Shown in pieces: positions 23,895-32,500 of a DNA stretch of 37,658 bases. Below the pieces are notes generated by a model. That model was not told where the DNA came from and did not search any database. It worked only from the letters and a program-made list of their open reading frames with translations. The DNA lies in contig JACMQM010000348.1 in the NCBI GenBank assembly GCA_014376985.1, positions 1 to 37,658 on the forward strand, given 5' to 3'. Each line of letters starts with the position of its first letter. The stretch's first letter is position 1. Source of the DNA: Cytophagaceae bacterium (GTDB lineage Bacteria; Bacteroidota; Bacteroidia; Cytophagales; Cytophagaceae). Made by a program: the position numbers and the translations under genes.

Positions 23895-25784
23895 ATGCTG
23901 GCCAAGCCAGGTGGTAAAGCCTTTGACGATCCTGAATGGCTATTTGAAATTAAATGGGACGGTTACAGAGCCGTTTCAGAATTGAAGAAAGGCAAAGTAA
24001 AACTCTATTCTCGTAACGGAGTTTCTTTTGAAAAAAAATACACTGAAGTCCTTGCTGCTTTACAACAGCTCAAACATAGTATGGTGTTAGATGGAGAGAT
24101 TGTTGTGCTGGATGCAACTGCACAACCAAGTTTCCAATTTTTACAACATTATCCAGATGTACCCGATGATTGTTCACTGATCTATTATATTTTTGATATT
24201 TTAAGTTTCGAAGGAAAAACATTACAAGATGAGCCTTTGCTTACCCGCAAGAAAAAACTGGAAAGCGTTTTGCCTAAAAATTCCATTATCCGTTACTGCG
24301 AACATGTAGTAGGAGATGGAAACAAATTTTTCAAATGGGTATTGGATCATGACCTGGAAGGTATGATCGCTAAAAAAGCAGATAGCCTTTACCATACCAA
24401 CAAACGAAGTAGTGAATGGTTGAAAATAAAGAACCATAACATTACAGAAACCATCATCTGTGGCTTCACCGCAGCAAGAGGTGCACGTAATTACTTTGGT
24501 TCTCTTATACTTGGTATTTATAACGATAAAGGTATTCTTCAATATGCCGGACATGTTGGCACAGGTTTTTCAGATCAAACGCTGAAAGAATTATACTTAA
24601 AGATGAAGAAACTTAAAACAGCTAAATCTCCTTTTCAAACTAAAGTCAAAGTAAATGATGTAGTGACCTGGATTAAACCGGTATTGATTTGTAATATTAA
24701 ATATACAGAGTGGACGAGAGACAAACAGCTAAGGCATCCTGTATTCATGGGTTTGCGCATCGATAAGAAACCCAGTGAAGTGAAGGAAGAAAAGAAACAG
24801 CCTATGGAAACGAAAGTAAAAAAAACGCCTACAAAATCCGCTACTAAAAAAGCAGTGGTAACGGCTGCCAAAGAAATTAAAGCCGTTAAATCTGGAAAGA
24901 TAGAAGTCAAACTTACCAATCAGGATAAAATCTATTTTCCAAAAGACAAACTGACCAAAGGAGATGTGGCAAATTATTATCAATCGGTGCAAGCCTACAT
25001 TCTTCCTTATTTGAGAGATAGACCTGAATCATTAAAAAGAAATCCTAATGGCATTGATGATAAAGGATTCTTTCATAAAGATGCAGGAGAGGGCGCTCCG
25101 GACTGGGTGAAGTCAATTCTATTGTATTCAGAATCTGCGAATAAAGATATCGATTACATTCTATGTAACGACAAAGCAACACTTATGTATTTGAATAATT
25201 TGGGCTGTATAGAAATTAATCCATGGAATTCAAGAATACAAAAAGTGGACAAGCCCGACTATATGATTATAGACATTGATCCATCAGATAAAAATACATT
25301 TGCGCAAGTCATACAAACGGCACAGGTTGTAAAGAAAGTATTGGACAAAGCAGGAGCAACTTCTTACTGCAAAACTTCTGGAGCCACAGGATTACATGTA
25401 TATGTACCTATGAGAGCCAAGTACGATTATGATCAGGTAAAAGATTTCGCACACCTCGTCTCCATGATGGTGCAGGAAGAACTTCCTGAGTTCACCACAT
25501 TAGAACGTCCCCTTAATAAAAGAAAAAATCGCATATACATAGATTATCTGCAAAATCGAAAAGGACAGACACTAGCATGTGCATACAGCTTGAGACCTGT
25601 GGAAGGAGCATCTGTATCTGCGCCCTTAGAATGGAAAGAAGTGAAGAAAGGATTGAAGCCTTCTCAGTTTACGATTCATAACATATTAAAACGTATTCAA
25701 GCTAAAGGAGATTTGTTTGAAGGAGTTTTAGGTAAAGGGATAAATCTAAATGATTGTTTAAAAAAATTGATGAACCAAAAATAA
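23895..25784 (+). CDS. ligD: LigD ligase-polymerase (LIG-POL) part of the NHEJ ligase
   Basis: The frame is open from the A10 tract. ATG 23895 is the first ATG at the start of the ligase domain (HPMLAKPGG), but no ribosome site is visible there. Counting from it, the ATP-dependent ligase has its AMP-linked lysine K20 in FEIKWDGYRA. It also has the EGMIAKK motif and an OB-fold end with RHPVFMGLR. A Lys/Thr/Ala-rich linker (about 292-330) leads to the primase-polymerase domain. There, IIDIDPSD (D460 and D462) holds metal, and SGATGLHVYVP and YIDYLQN complete the active site. The enzyme fills and seals double-strand breaks with Ku. Domain order PE-LIG-POL follows if the frames are fused. The next gene starts 3 bases after the stop. 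Confidence 0.93.
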   Translation: MLAKPGGKAFDDPEWLFEIKWDGYRAVSELKKGKVKLYSRNGVSFEKKYTEVLAALQQLKHSMVLDGEIVVLDATAQPSFQFLQHYPDVPDDCSLIYYIFDILSFEGKTLQDEPLLTRKKKLESVLPKNSIIRYCEHVVGDGNKFFKWVLDHDLEGMIAKKADSLYHTNKRSSEWLKIKNHNITETIICGFTAARGARNYFGSLILGIYNDKGILQYAGHVGTGFSDQTLKELYLKMKKLKTAKSPFQTKVKVNDVVTWIKPVLICNIKYTEWTRDKQLRHPVFMGLRIDKKPSEVKEEKKQPMETKVKKTPTKSATKKAVVTAAKEIKAVKSGKIEVKLTNQDKIYFPKDKLTKGDVANYYQSVQAYILPYLRDRPESLKRNPNGIDDKGFFHKDAGEGAPDWVKSILLYSESANKDIDYILCNDKATLMYLNNLGCIEINPWNSRIQKVDKPDYMIIDIDPSDKNTFAQVIQTAQVVKKVLDKAGATSYCKTSGATGLHVYVPMRAKYDYDQVKDFAHLVSMMVQEELPEFTTLERPLNKRKNRIYIDYLQNRKGQTLACAYSLRPVEGASVSAPLEWKEVKKGLKPSQFTIHNILKRIQAKGDLFEGVLGKGINLNDCLKKLMNQK

Positions 25785-25787
25785 TCT

Positions 25788-26708
25788 GTGGTGAATAGAG
25801 TAGATAAAATAAAAGAGTCTGTAAAAAAATTCGGGTATTTGCTGAAAGTAACATTTATTAAATGGAAAGATCGTGATCCTTTTAACAACAGCAACATCAT
25901 TGCTTATTATACGATCTTTTCCCTTCCAGGCTTATTAGTGATCGTCATTAATCTTGCAGGTTATTTCTTTGGTAAGGAAGCTGTATCACATCAGATCGCC
26001 GGCCAAATAGGGGGTATCATAGGAGGAGATACAGCAAAAGATATACAAGAAATTATTGCCAAAACCAGTCAGAATAAAGGACTCACAATTTCTTCCATCA
26101 TAGGAATTTTAGTCTTGCTGTTTGGTGCAACCGGTGTGTTTTATCAAGTTCAACAAATGTTGAATAAAATTTGGGATGTGGAAGCTAAGCCCAAACAAAA
26201 AATATTGAAGCTGGTTAGAGACCGAGTATTTTCTTTTGGTCTTATCTTGGTTATTGCTTTCTTATTATTAGTATCTCTGGTGTTATCTGCAGGACTTAGT
26301 GCTTTGAGTGATTGGGTTTCCGTGCACATTTCTGAGTCTCTTATGATTGCATTTCGTTTACTTGATATTGTTATTTCGATTGCTGTTATTACATTACTAT
26401 TTGCTTCTATTTTCAAATTCTTACCTGATGTAAAAATTTCATGGAAAGAAGTTTGGGGAGGAGCTTTTCTTACTTCAGTACTTTTTGTGATTGCTAAATT
26501 CGCATTAGGTATTTATTTCGGGAATAGCAATCCAGCCTCCACCTATGGAGCCGCAGGATCTGTTATACTAATTATGTTATGGGTATCCTATGCCGGCTTG
26601 ATTCTTTTGTTTGGTGCTGAGTTCACTAAAATATATGCTACGCAAGATGGCAAAAAAATGGCACCTATTGAAGGTGCCATGCTGGTCGAAAGAGAGGATA
26701 GTAAGTAA
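25788..26708 (+). CDS. YihY/BrkB family inner-membrane protein
   Basis: The 306-residue protein has six or so membrane spans and the YihY/BrkB pattern: RDPFNNSNIIAYYTIFSLPGLLVI near the N-terminus, LLFGATGVFYQVQQMLNKIWDV, the FKFLPDVKISWKEVWGGAFLTS segment, and YGAAGSVILIMLWVSYAGLILLFGAEFTK. The start is GTG at 25788 or 25791, 3 bases after the LigD stop, so it is co-transcribed with ku and ligD. The old ribonuclease BN label for this family is wrong; its function is unknown. A link to DNA repair is suggested only by position. Confidence 0.88.
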   Translation: MVNRVDKIKESVKKFGYLLKVTFIKWKDRDPFNNSNIIAYYTIFSLPGLLVIVINLAGYFFGKEAVSHQIAGQIGGIIGGDTAKDIQEIIAKTSQNKGLTISSIIGILVLLFGATGVFYQVQQMLNKIWDVEAKPKQKILKLVRDRVFSFGLILVIAFLLLVSLVLSAGLSALSDWVSVHISESLMIAFRLLDIVISIAVITLLFASIFKFLPDVKISWKEVWGGAFLTSVLFVIAKFALGIYFGNSNPASTYGAAGSVILIMLWVSYAGLILLFGAEFTKIYATQDGKKMAPIEGAMLVEREDSK

Positions 26709-26780
26709 GCGAAGAGGCGCTCAGTGATGGGATTGTTTCTCGTATTTTTTATAATTCTTTTGTCTCTCCAGTTTTATAAA

Positions 26781-26810
26781 AGAACAAACGCCAGAGAAGG
26801 CGTTTGTTCT
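26781..26810 (-). terminator. Hairpin terminator oriented to the minus strand
   Basis: A perfect 12-bp stem (AGAACAAACGCC at 26781-26792 with 26799-26810) closes a 6-base loop. On the minus strand it is followed by TTTTAT; on the plus strand no T-run follows. It therefore best terminates the riboswitch transcript coming from the right, though it may also slow readthrough from the YihY gene. Confidence 0.7.
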
Positions 26811-26837
26811 GAAGTTAAGATAATCATCGTTGTTGGT

Positions 26838-26870
26838 TTAACAATCATATCCTTCCTCATCTATAACCAT
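26838..26870 (-). CDS. Possible 10-residue ORF after the TPP riboswitch
   Basis: The sequence reads MVIDEEGYDC and then TAA, with AGGTG three bases before the ATG. It lies between the riboswitch and the hairpin terminator. It could be a short peptide, the first codons of a lost thiamine-related gene, or chance. It does not match the start of ThiS or ThiC as I know them. Confidence 0.2.
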   Translation of the reverse strand: MVIDEEGYDC

Positions 26871-26897
26871 TACACCTAAGTGCAAAGGGAGATCAAT

Positions 26898-26991
26898 ATA
26901 ACATCTTTTTTTTCCTTCTTTGCCATTATCCTTTTCAGGTTCAATGGGTATATCTCAGCCTATCACAGCACCCCAAAGGAAAAGATGTTAT
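26898..26991 (-). promoter_or_regulatory. TPP (thi-box) riboswitch, orphan
   Basis: Read on the minus strand from 26991 downward, all hallmarks of the thiamine pyrophosphate aptamer appear in order. They are the P1 strand CCTT, then GGGGTGC, GGCTGAGATATACCC (CTGAGA at 26953-26958), TTGAACCTGA (ACCTGA at 26935-26940), GGATAATGGCA (26921-26931) and the closing P1 strand AAGGAAAA. P1 can be extended by an eight-base outer stem (26898-26905 with 26984-26991). TPP riboswitches normally switch off thiamine synthesis or uptake genes when TPP is plentiful. Here no such gene follows; the transcript would end at the hairpin 88 bases on. Confidence 0.92.
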
Positions 26992-27228
26992 GGTGCATAA
27001 GGGGAAATTCATGCCAGAAATAAAATGCATTACAAATTCATTTTATTAGCTTTTAAAGTTTGACTGATAAAGATACTGTAGATTGTTTGCACAGTTTGAG
27101 TATTTATTTTCAGTATGTTATTCATGGCTTAGTAAGGATAAGAGATGTTTTTTTATGCTTAACTATTGGTATTCCTTTTGACTTATTAAAGGTGATCTAA
27201 TGAGTGATTCTACTTAGAATAAAGAAGA

Positions 27229-27957
27229 ATGATAAAAATAACGTCTTTACTTGTTGTATTGTCAGCTGGTATTTTATTATCAGGTTGTGCATCTGTTTTA
27301 AGTCCTGAAAAGAAATATGATGCAGTTGTAAGATACGCCCCATTTGATGCAGTTATTGTCCCCGGCTTTCCTCATGAGAAAGGAAATTGGAGTATGGTTG
27401 TTAAATGCAGAGTATATTGGGCGGTTTATCTTTACAATAAGGGAGTTGTTAAAAATATTATTTTTTCTGGTTCATCTGTTTACACACCCTATGTAGAAGG
27501 AGAGATCATGGCTTTGTATGCAGAACAAATGGGTGTTCCTAAAGAACATATTTTCGTTGAAACAAGAGCTGAACATAGCTCAGAAAATCTGTATTATTCT
27601 TATTTGCTCGCTAAGGAACATAACTTCAAATCTGTTGCAGTAGCAAGCGATGCCGTGCAATGTATATTTCTAAAACGATTTCAACATCCGTTTAAATTGA
27701 ATGATTTAAAATTCATTCCTATTGTATACGATGATTTACAATTGAAAGAACATCCCGATCCGGTAATTAATGAAGAGGAAGCTTATGTTGCTGATTTTGT
27801 TTCCCTGAAACAAAGAGAAAACTTTCTTCAGCGATACCGAGCTACACATGGTTGCAAAGTAAGAAAACTGATCCGCGAAAATAATGAATGTGCTCAAGAT
27901 TCACCTTCTGAAATGGACAAAGTATCTTTAGAACAAAGCTTGCAAAATCATCATTGA
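27229..27957 (+). CDS. DUF218/YdcF-like lipoprotein (paralog 1)
   Basis: The 242-residue protein has a lipoprotein signal (lipobox LSGC, C20) and a DUF218 domain of the YdcF/SanA/ElyC type. It shows DAVIVPGFPH (about 40-49), NIIFSGSSVYTPYVEG, and the acidic motif FVETRAEHSSENLYYS, which carries the conserved Glu/Asn. Family members act on envelope precursors or keep the envelope intact, by an unclear reaction. PGFPH replaces the usual LGGG-type turn, as in the second copy at 28756. A decayed endonuclease V lies between the copies on the other strand. The tail after 215 is charged and not conserved. Confidence 0.8.
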   Translation: MIKITSLLVVLSAGILLSGCASVLSPEKKYDAVVRYAPFDAVIVPGFPHEKGNWSMVVKCRVYWAVYLYNKGVVKNIIFSGSSVYTPYVEGEIMALYAEQMGVPKEHIFVETRAEHSSENLYYSYLLAKEHNFKSVAVASDAVQCIFLKRFQHPFKLNDLKFIPIVYDDLQLKEHPDPVINEEEAYVADFVSLKQRENFLQRYRATHGCKVRKLIRENNECAQDSPSEMDKVSLEQSLQNHH

Positions 27958-28026
27958 CTTTTATTAGAAGGTTCAATAGCCCAAAGGCAACTGATTCGTA
28001 CGAAATAAATTCACTGTATTATGCGT

Positions 28027-28659
28027 TCATCTCGTAGGCTCAGGCAGTCTATATTTTTCGATGCAGTTTCTAATGATCTCTAAACTATCCTCCACACTCA
28101 TTTTGTTACTGGGAGAAATAAAAAGTGGTTTTACTTTATTTTTACTGCTGAAAGTACAGCCTATAATCTCATCCGTTTTCTTTTCATAAATTGGTATGGT
28201 CGATCCCGCCTCATGTGCTGATTTAGTGATACGTCCCTGTCAGATCTTCTTTGCACAGCCCATGGTTGCCTGATCGGTAAGTGCACCAAATGTACCTCTA
28301 TCCCCATAGCTCTTGGATGAGCAATACCATGTCCATCTACGATTAATACATCCGGCTTTAATGGAAGTAAATTCCATGCTTGCAATAAAGCAGGAACTTC
28401 CCGAAAGGCTAAATATCCTAGCACATCAGGAAAACTAACACGTACTTTAACCAATTTCTGAAATAGTGGTTTTATCTTCGGATAACTCAATACAACAATG
28501 CCTGCATATACATCTGGACTATATTTATTAAAAGAAATATCTGCCCAGGCGATGGTTGTAGTTTGCATATTCAATGCAATAAGTGTGGTCTACTCCTAGT
28601 TTCAACTGAATTTTAGTAGCTTCAGGAATACTTATGTGGTTATAATCCAATGGATTCAT
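28027..28659 (-). pseudogene. nfi: Endonuclease V (deoxyinosine 3' endonuclease) pseudogene
   Basis: Read on the minus strand from ATG 28659, NHISIPEATKIQLKL is followed, after a frame change, by the middle part in one frame: IAWADISFNKYSPDVYAG, LAFREVPALLQAWNLL and DVLIVDGHGIAHPRAMG. A lost G after EVHL shifts the frame. In the new frame GALTDQATMGCAKKI is followed by a TGA where LTG is expected, then ITKSAHEAGSTIPIYEKKTDEI and a normal end ENKVKPLFISPSNK-type tail to TGA 28027. The metal-binding residues (D of ADISF, E of FREVP, D of VDGHG) are still encoded, but no frame joins them to the rest. Endonuclease V cuts near deaminated adenine. At least three indels are present. Confidence 0.85.
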
Positions 28660-28739
28660 ATTTCTTCGATCATTATGATAAATATTTCTAAACTTTAATC
28701 AATTTAAATTGTTAAATCACATAATAATTTAGAATAACC

Positions 28740-28747
28740 TATTTTTG
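28740..28747 (+). promoter_or_regulatory. -7 element close to the second DUF218 gene
   Basis: TATTTTTG, a perfect TAnnTTTG match, ends 8 bases before the ATG at 28756. Transcription would then begin almost at the start codon, a leaderless mRNA. No -33 element at the usual spacing, so this may be chance. Confidence 0.3.
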
Positions 28748-28755
28748 CTTATCCA

Positions 28756-29493
28756 ATGAAACATCACTTTCTTCTTCTATTTCACTTTTTCATTTTGATG
28801 ACATTGACCGTATTAACTTCGAGTTGTTTCATCATTAGAAATAATTTTTATACCGACCCCGAGAAATGTTATAAAGAGGCTTTATCAGAGAAACCATTTG
28901 ATGCCATAATAATTCCAGGCTTTCCTCATGACAGTATAAAAGGTTGGGATCGCATTGTACAGGGGAGAGTTTATTGGGCTTTATTTTTATATAAAAAGGG
29001 CATAGCAAAAAATGTAATCTTTTCCGGATCGGCTGTTTATTCTCCTTATGTAGAAAGTAAAGTCATGGCTTTGTATGCTGAACAGTTAGGCATACCGAAA
29101 GAAAATATTTTTGTAGAAACTAAAGCAGAACATAGTACAGAAAATTTATATTACTCTTATTTATTAGCACGAGAGCATGGTTTTAATACCATTGCCTTAG
29201 CTACAGATCCAGTGCAATCTAGTTTTTTAGTGAGCTACAAAAGAAAATTCAAACTGACGAATTTGAAATTCATTCCTATCATATATGATACCTTAATGGT
29301 GATGACAAAGGAAAATCCTAAGATTTTAGCAGATTCAGCTTTTGTTAAAGATTTTATAGCATTACCTGAAAGAGAAAGTTTGTACAAAAGAGTAAGAGGA
29401 ACGGTTGGGGTAAAGATTAAACGACTATTAAAACAACAAAGAAAAGAAGCCAGATTAGAACGTAGGAGATTGAAACGTGAAGTGAAGACTTAG
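28756..29493 (+). CDS. DUF218/YdcF-like lipoprotein (paralog 2)
   Basis: The 245-residue protein is a close paralog of the one at 27229: DAIIIPGFPHDS, NVIFSGSAVYSPYVES, VMALYAEQLGIPKENIFVE and AEHSTENLYYSYLLA match over most of the length. The signal peptide ends at a lipobox-like TSSC (C24). The tail is strongly basic (RLERRRLKREVK) instead of acidic. The two copies flank the endonuclease V pseudogene on the opposite strand, so a duplication spanning or around that gene is likely. A strong terminator follows. Confidence 0.8.
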   Translation: MKHHFLLLFHFFILMTLTVLTSSCFIIRNNFYTDPEKCYKEALSEKPFDAIIIPGFPHDSIKGWDRIVQGRVYWALFLYKKGIAKNVIFSGSAVYSPYVESKVMALYAEQLGIPKENIFVETKAEHSTENLYYSYLLAREHGFNTIALATDPVQSSFLVSYKRKFKLTNLKFIPIIYDTLMVMTKENPKILADSAFVKDFIALPERESLYKRVRGTVGVKIKRLLKQQRKEARLERRRLKREVKT

Positions 29494-29576
29494 AAATCTG
29501 AAATAAGAGATCAGAAAAAAGGCTTTCCAATTTGGAAAGCCTTTTTGTATTTATAATTAAATCTTATTTCAGATTT
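29494..29576. terminator. Bidirectional terminator nested in a 15-base inverted repeat
   Basis: The inner hairpin GGCTTTCCA (29521-29529) with TGGAAAGCC (29533-29541) sits between A6 and T5, so it can terminate both the DUF218 gene and the convergent protease gene. Outer arms at 29494-29508 and 29562-29576 (AAATCTGAAATAAGA and its complement) are perfect 15-base complements. The outer arms resemble those at 3487-3541. Confidence 0.85.
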
Positions 29577-29587
29577 AGATCTCATAT

Positions 29588-32500
29588 TTAGTATTTAATT
29601 ATTTTACGATAAGTCATCTCATCATTGACGCTAATTTGGAGATTATATAAGCCTTTAGTCAACAACGAAAGATCTAGACTTTCATGCCTGTTAACCTCAA
29701 CATCCTTGATCACCATATTGCCAAACGCATCGAAAACACTTACGCTAGCAACTGTATAATCAGCATTGCCAAAATCTAATTGCACCGCTTCGGTTGTTGG
29801 ATTTGGAAATACAGTTATTGCTTCTGCCAAATTCGAACTCAAGCTCTGATGTTTTGCATTGACAGTACAAGATCCTTTATCCATCCAAGCATCCTGCCAG
29901 ACTGTACCTGTGCCGGGTCCATAAGCTATGGCTGCACTGTTGCACCAGCCTGAATAAGGCCAGGGTTTACATTCGTAAATCCTATCGTTACTCTTCACCG
30001 TACTTCCTGCTTGGTAATCATTGTTTTCACTATATGTACTGAGATTTGTACACAGATTCAGTTGAACCGTATTGACAATATGAATGTAAGTATCAATGAC
30101 CACGATACCTCCCTGCTCATAAGTAATTTTCGCTACGATAGGCAGGTAATTACCTTGAGAAGAAGTCCCATTGGGAAGTGGGCTATATGTTAATGAATAG
30201 GGTGTGCTGTAAGCTTCACCTATTTTGTTAGACATGTCACTAAAGAAATATTCCACCTTCGCAATTCTTGATTCCCCGCCGTTTGCATTCAATTCCAAGT
30301 TTAATGCACCAGCATAAGGATAATCGGTATTGGCAAGAGGAGAGAGAAATGTTGGTAAAGCATCTACTGTAAGTATAAGGTATGCCGGATCACTTGTTGC
30401 TCCTAAGTTATCTGTGGCAATGACTTTAATGTTATGAAGACCTGAATGAATGTTATTCTTATTGATAAAATAAGGAGCTGTAGTAGAAGATGAAATGAAT
30501 TGATCATTTTCATAGAAGTCTACTTTCTGTATTGTTCCATCGACATCTGAAGCAGCAGCAATAACTAAAGTATTGTTACCTGCTTGAAAGTAAGGATTGA
30601 GGGGAGCAATAAATGAAACCGATGGTCTCAGGTTTAAGTTGCTGGATCCGCAAGGACCGATGTATTTCCAAACGCCCCATTGACTAGCCTCATTGGGTTG
30701 ATCATTTTGTGTCCACCATTTGTTTTCAAAAATCTTTCCCAGAAAAGATATGCGCTGTCCCGGTACATCAAATATTTTACTGGAACTCCAAGCTGGTGTA
30801 CTCAAACAGTTGTCTCCACTATTGATGACAATGATCACTTCCTCTGAAGTAGTCACTGCACCTTTGTTGTCTGTGGCTTTAGCAATCAAAGCAAAACTGC
30901 CGGAAGGAATATTATTCCATTGGTAAGAGTAAGGAGCAGTAATCGCTTCACCCAATTTATGTGTGCTGTTATAAAATTCTACTTTAGCAATTGAACCGTC
31001 GCTATCCGACGCAGAAACTACAATGGTTACATTACCGGGAAACTCAAACTGTTGATTGTTTATAGGACTCGTAATAGCAACAGTGGGATAGTTGTTGTTT
31101 TTAGATTGAGGAATAGTTCCTGAAATAGTATACGAACCTAAAGAAGAGTAATCGGTATAACCGCTCACTAATGGATCACCATTGCCTGTACCATCAATTG
31201 ATACGTAGTATAAACCGGCTTTCAGTGTATTTGATAAGGTCACATTAAATCCATCTTGATCCTGTCTGTCGATCAAATTTAAATTTTGATCATATAGCTT
31301 TACCAGAATATCTAGGTTGCCATGTCTTGGTGCAGCATTAAAAGAAAGATTGATCTGTCCACCGCTGGTTGTGAAGTTAAAGAAATCTACGTCACTGCGT
31401 TGAGAAATAACACCGTTATTTTCTGTTGCCAATACATCATCAGATTGCAAAATCAATCCTGTAGCACCTGTAGTATTATCATCGTGATCGTCTTCACGGA
31501 AATAAAAACCATTTTGTGATGCGATGATAGTGATGTCATCTTCCAGATTATTAGCATTTAGGTATTCACCTCTGCTGAATTGCACAAGGTTTTCATAATA
31601 GCCAACTCCCATGATCGGCGCCCATCCGTTATTGCCGGCATAATATGTTTCACTGGGGTCTGTTCTGCCATCGTGACCGAGGAACAATGTATGTCCGATT
31701 TCATGAGAACAAACCTCACCGACATTTTTTCCACCTGTACCTACACCACTTGTGAAAGACCAACAGGGTTCTTCATAAACGCTCCAATTGAAGGATCCGA
31801 TATAAGCAATACCACCGTATCCGGGACCTGCCGTATTAGTAGGAGTGATGACACAACGGATTCTCTTACCTGGTAGTGCATTGTTAAATGCATTCACATC
31901 TGTTGTGATGTTTAAATTAAAAGCTCTATAATCTTCACTGGTAATTTCCCAAGCTTCAAGAATATCAGCATCAGACATTCCTGAAGGCAAAGCTTCTATT
32001 ACACCACCACCATTCCATCCGGTGTTTCCAAAATATTCACCATCAAAATCTATATACACAACAAAGCTTGAACCGGGTAAACTTTGTAAAGCATATACAT
32101 TGCTGGTAGCAGGGTTTATTGCATTACGCTGGGAGGATCTTTTTTTCGAACGTTGAGCAAGAGGAAGCTCTTTAAAGTCTACGCACAATACTTTGTCAAT
32201 GTCTATATGCTGAACATATACATTTCCTTCTTCATCAGAAGAAATTTCATAGGCTAGTTTTTTATTCTTTAAAATAATTCTTCCTTCCGCTTTTGTTCCT
32301 GTAATACTTAGGAAGAAGGAAGAATTTTCCTGAGACTTTACTTCACCAATAAAACTATTGGTGTTTCCTTTTTGCTTTTTCACGTTAGCTGCAACAGTAA
32401 GTACTGTTTTGTGATCTACTGCAATGCTGATGTCATTGAATGCTGTTTTGCCATTGGCACTGCTTTCCTTCGCAACCAATTGATTCAATAAGCGACTTGT

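Larger units (their letters stand above)
26709..27228. other. Gene-free stretch carrying an orphan minus-strand riboswitch unit
   Basis: No protein gene of normal size is seen on either strand. On the minus strand there is a TPP riboswitch (26898-26991), then a 10-codon frame (26838-26870), then a hairpin with a T-rich exit (26781-26810). The part from 26992 to 27228 is AT-rich and must hold the minus-strand promoter of this unit and the promoter of the following plus-strand gene; neither could be placed with confidence. Confidence 0.7.

Noticed and set aside
28161-28574. Intact 137-residue endonuclease V
   Set aside because: The last 40 residues are out of frame with the family, and the true C-terminus lies in another frame downstream.
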